Below are positions 61,415 to 64,000 of a DNA stretch of 64,000 nt, in pieces. Position 1 is the stretch's first letter. The number at the start of each line of letters is the position of its first letter. The stretch covers positions 1 through 64,000 of the forward strand of contig NZ_QLSU01000020.1 of NCBI RefSeq assembly GCF_003268775.1, written 5' to 3'. Below the pieces are notes generated by a model. The model saw nothing but the letters and a program-made list of their open reading frames with translations, had not been told where the DNA came from and made no database searches. This DNA is from Paraburkholderia unamae (GTDB taxonomy: Bacteria; Pseudomonadota; Gammaproteobacteria; Burkholderiales; Burkholderiaceae). The position numbers and the translations under genes are program-made.

Positions 61415-62512
61415 TCAGGTCAGGGCCGTATCGACGATACGACGCGGCGTTTCGAGATATTCCTTCGACTGCATTTCGACGATGCGCGACACCGTGCGCG
61501 TGAACTCGTTGGCCATCGGGCCTTCCACATAAAGCTCCTCCGGCGGCACCGCGGCCGACATCAGCAGCTTGACCTTGTGGTCGTAGAACACGTCGATGAG
61601 CCAGGTGAAGCGGCGCGCTTCGGACTGCATGCGCGGCGTCATCTGCGGCACGCCGGAGAGGATCACGGCGTGGAAGCGGCTTGCCAGTTCCAGGTAGTCG
61701 TTCTGCGAGCGCGGCCCGCCGCACAGCGTGGCGAAATCGAACCACACGACGCCATCGGCCTTGCGCAACGCCTTGAGTTCGCGCTTCTCGATGCGCAGCA
61801 ACGGGCTTTCGTCGGGCACCGCGGCCAGCTCCGCGAACGAGTGACGCAGCGCCTTGTCCGCCGCCGCGCCCAGCGGTGTGTGATAGACCTCGACCTGCGC
61901 GAGCGTGCGCTGCCGGTAGTCGATGCCCGCATCGACGTTCAGCACGTCGAGCTTGCTCTTGAGCAACTCGATGGCGGGCAGCATGCGGTCGCGATGCAAG
62001 CCGTCGGGATAAAGCAGATCGGGATCGTAGTTGGACGTCATCACGAACTGCACGCCGTTCTTGAACAGACCGTCCAGCAGGCGATAGAGGATCATCGCGT
62101 CGGCGATATCCGAGACGTGGAATTCGTCGAAGCAGATCAGGCGATACCGCTTCGCAATGCGGCGCGCGAGTTCGTCGAGCGGATCGGCCGTGCCCTTGAG
62201 CTCTTCGAGCTCACGGTGCACCTCGCGCATGAATTCGTGAAAGTGCAAACGCGTCTTGCGCTGTAGCGGCACGACGGCATAGAAGCTGTCCATCAGGAAG
62301 CTCTTGCCGCGCCCCACGCCGCCCCACATGTAGACGCCGCGCGGCAGATCCGGATGGTTGATGAGCTTCCAGAACGCATTCGAGCGGCGCGACTTGTATG
62401 CAGCCCATTCGTCGTAGCACCGTTGCAGCCGGTCGATCGCGACACGTTGCGCCGTATCGGGCTTGTATCCCCGTTTCTGCAATTCGTTTTCGTAGTATTC
62501 GGTGACGTTCAT
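61415..62512 (-). CDS. zapE: Cell division protein ZapE (AFG1-like ATPase)
   Basis: 365 residues. Walker A in MWGGVGRGKSFLMDSF, Walker B in LICFDEFHVSDIADAMI, then MTSNYDPDLLYPDGLHRDRMLPAI, the AFG1/ZapE pattern. It works at the Z-ring during stress and links to the membrane protein turnover. It lies downstream of lpd with a hairpin between. Confidence 0.93.
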   Translation of the reverse strand: MNVTEYYENELQKRGYKPDTAQRVAIDRLQRCYDEWAAYKSRRSNAFWKLINHPDLPRGVYMWGGVGRGKSFLMDSFYAVVPLQRKTRLHFHEFMREVHRELEELKGTADPLDELARRIAKRYRLICFDEFHVSDIADAMILYRLLDGLFKNGVQFVMTSNYDPDLLYPDGLHRDRMLPAIELLKSKLDVLNVDAGIDYRQRTLAQVEVYHTPLGAAADKALRHSFAELAAVPDESPLLRIEKRELKALRKADGVVWFDFATLCGGPRSQNDYLELASRFHAVILSGVPQMTPRMQSEARRFTWLIDVFYDHKVKLLMSAAVPPEELYVEGPMANEFTRTVSRIVEMQSKEYLETPRRIVDTALT

Positions 62513-62532
62513 TTTCTGGGCCGCAAATGAGG

Positions 62533-62562
62533 AAAGGCGGGAGGGCTAAAGCCCACCCGCCT
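62533..62562 (-). terminator. Stem-loop between lpd and zapE, likely terminator or attenuator
   Basis: AGGCGGGAGGGCT pairs with AGCCCACCCGCCT at 12 of 13 positions around a 2-base loop; on the minus strand it runs into TTTCC. It would end or reduce lpd transcription before zapE. Confidence 0.65.
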
Positions 62563-62630
62563 CCGTACGTGATGCAAGGTACTTCGAGGCCAAGCGGTCG
62601 TCGATAAAACGGCCGCCCTGCCTCTCGCGC

Positions 62631-64000
62631 TTACATGTTGAGTGCGCGCTTGTCAGTGGCGAGTGCAGCTTCGCGCATGACTTCGGACAGCGACGGGTGC
62701 GGATGGCAGATGCGGCCGATATCTTCGGCGGCGGCCTTGAATTCCATCGCCACCACGGCTTCCGCGATCAGGTCCGATGCGTTGGCCGAAATGATGTGCA
62801 CGCCGAGCAGCTCGTCGGTCTTCGCGTCGGCGATCATCTTCACAAAGCCGTCGGCCTTGTTGATGCCGAGTGCGCGGCCGTTCGCCATAAACGGGAACTG
62901 GCCCGTCTTGATGTCGCGGCCTTCGGCCTTGAGTTGCTGTTCCGTCTTGCCGACCCATGCGATTTCCGGTTCGGTGTAGATCACCCACGGAATGCAGTTG
63001 TAGTCGATGTGCGGCTTCTGGCCGTCGATGATTTCGGCAACCAGCACGCCTTCGTCTTCGGCCTTGTGCGCGAGCATCGGGCCACGCACCACGTCGCCGA
63101 TCGCGTACACGTTCGGCACCGCCGTTGCGCAGTGGTCATCGATGTCGATGAAGCCGCGCTCGTTGGCCTTCAGGCCGATCGCTTCGAGACCGAGGTTGTC
63201 GGTGTTCGGCACGCGGCCAACCGACACGATCAGGCGGTCGGCTTCGAGCACTTGCGCGTTGCCGTCCTTGTCCGTGTAGTTGATCGTGACGTTGTTGTCG
63301 GTGGCCTTCACTTCGCCCACCTTCACACCGACGTGAATGTCGAGACCCTGCTTCTTGAAGAGCTTCGCAGCTTCCTTCGAGAGCGCCTGGTCAGCGGCGC
63401 CGAGGAATTCCGGCAGCGCTTCGAGCACGGTCACTTCCGCGCCCAGACGGCGCCACACCGAACCCAGTTCCAGACCGATCACGCCGGCACCGATCACGGC
63501 CAGCTTCTTCGGCACGGTGTCGAACGAGAGTGCGCCTTCGTTGTCGGCGATGATCTTGTTGTCGACCGGCATGCCCGGCAGATGGCGCGCCTTCGAGCCC
63601 GTCGCGATGATGACGTTCTTCGCCGTCACGACTTCGGTTTCGCCTTCGCCGCTCACTTCGATCTGCACGCCGGCGTCGTTCTTGCCGGTGAACTTGCCGT
63701 GGCCCTTGAGCCACGTGATCTTGTTCTTGCGGAACAGGAACTCGATACCCTTCGTCATCTTCTCGACGATGGCTTCCTTGCGGCCGAGCATCTTCGTAAC
63801 GTCGATGCTCACGTCGCCCACGCTGATGCCGTGGTCGGCCAGGTGGTGCTGGGCGTTCTCGAACTCTTCCGACGAAGCGAGCAGCGCCTTCGACGGAATG
63901 CAGCCCACATTCAGGCAGGTGCCGCCGAGCTTCAGCGCGCCGGCCGGGTTCTTCCACTTTTCGATACACGCAACCGACTTGCCGAGCTGCGCGGCGCGGA
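62631..64000 (-). CDS. lpdA: Dihydrolipoamide dehydrogenase, 3' part
   Basis: About 456 codons are visible; the 5' end lies beyond the window, since the frame continues upstream of the GCIPSKALL block to the edge. The redox disulfide is CLNVGC (63890-63915 region). Further marks: the NAD loop VIGAGVIGLELGSVW, GRVPNTDNLGLEAIGL, IGDVVRGPMLAHKAEDEG and the C-terminal HPHPSLSEVM with the catalytic His-Glu pair. It is the E3 of 2-oxo acid dehydrogenase complexes; zapE downstream suggests the 2-oxoglutarate set. Those E1/E2 genes would lie outside. Confidence 0.95.
   Translation of the reverse strand, partial: RAAQLGKSVACIEKWKNPAGALKLGGTCLNVGCIPSKALLASSEEFENAQHHLADHGISVGDVSIDVTKMLGRKEAIVEKMTKGIEFLFRKNKITWLKGHGKFTGKNDAGVQIEVSGEGETEVVTAKNVIIATGSKARHLPGMPVDNKIIADNEGALSFDTVPKKLAVIGAGVIGLELGSVWRRLGAEVTVLEALPEFLGAADQALSKEAAKLFKKQGLDIHVGVKVGEVKATDNNVTINYTDKDGNAQVLEADRLIVSVGRVPNTDNLGLEAIGLKANERGFIDIDDHCATAVPNVYAIGDVVRGPMLAHKAEDEGVLVAEIIDGQKPHIDYNCIPWVIYTEPEIAWVGKTEQQLKAEGRDIKTGQFPFMANGRALGINKADGFVKMIADAKTDELLGVHIISANASDLIAEAVVAMEFKAAAEDIGRICHPHPSLSEVMREAALATDKRALNM

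Overview
The window reads as a piece of a large, GC-rich betaproteobacterial chromosome, most likely Paraburkholderia or a close Burkholderiaceae relative. The support is the strong G/C bias at third codon positions, the sets bpt-aat-pyrD, rnr-rlmB-rpiA and lpd-zapE, a trimeric porin with the usual C-terminal Phe, an Hfq paralogue with a long tail, and small families (DUF2968, DUF1488, UPF0303) common in that group. No phage, plasmid or CRISPR array is visible.

Layout. 1-6.8 kb is a surface-protein region with lower GC than the rest: two DUF4214 proteins (one cut by the window start), a TPR glycosyltransferase, a collagen-like lipoprotein ending in a phage tail-collar domain, a possibly frameshifted exported protein, and an Asn-Gly-Thr tRNA cluster. 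Five CRP-type palindromes fall in these 6.5 kb. 6.8-19.7 kb holds a DnaJ-like protein, alkanesulfonate genes (ssuD-ssuC-ssuB plus a Mop protein), a hydroxyisobutyryl-CoA hydrolase, a TetR regulator, an SMR transporter, initiator tRNA-fMet, a Nudix hydrolase, both N-end-rule aminoacyl transferases (aat, bpt) and pyrD. 19.8-26.7 kb holds an amino-acid ABC binding protein and permease with no ATPase, an oxidoreductase, a GntR regulator, manC (GDP-mannose synthesis) and a Crp/Fnr regulator with a candidate sigma-54 promoter. 26.9-28.2 kb holds two small exported proteins, one almost uncharged and rich in Ser, Thr, Gly and Asn. 28.9-34 kb holds rpiA-rlmB-rnr and two tRNA-Leu(CAG) genes.

34.5-44.7 kb is an oxalate-use locus on the minus strand: a GntR regulator, oxalyl-CoA decarboxylase (oxc), formyl-CoA transferase (frc), a stand-alone PAS protein, an 85-residue protein, the transhydrogenase pntA-pntB and an OxlT-type oxalate carrier. 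Frc and Oxc form the oxalyl-CoA cycle, the carrier moves oxalate and formate, and PntAB could supply NADPH for oxalate assimilation. Direct repeats of ACAATATT lie over the oxc promoter, and a near copy lies upstream of the GntR gene, which suggests one regulator for both.

44.8-52.3 kb holds an acyl-CoA ligase, an SDR reductase, a porin, a second TPR glycosyltransferase and a carboxylate transporter. 52.4-57.4 kb holds a decayed acyl-CoA ligase fragment and an ECF sigma/anti-sigma operon that carries a small lipoprotein, a VAO-type flavin oxidase and a Tat-exported protein, facing a DUF1571 protein. 58-64 kb holds the Hfq paralogue, small conserved proteins, a DDE-less transposase-derived protein, zapE and the 3' part of lpd.

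The parts most worth a second look are the surface-protein region with its palindromes, the uncharged secreted pair, the regulated oxalate-transhydrogenase operon and the ECF-oxidase operon. Function is inferred from sequence reading alone; no database search was possible.
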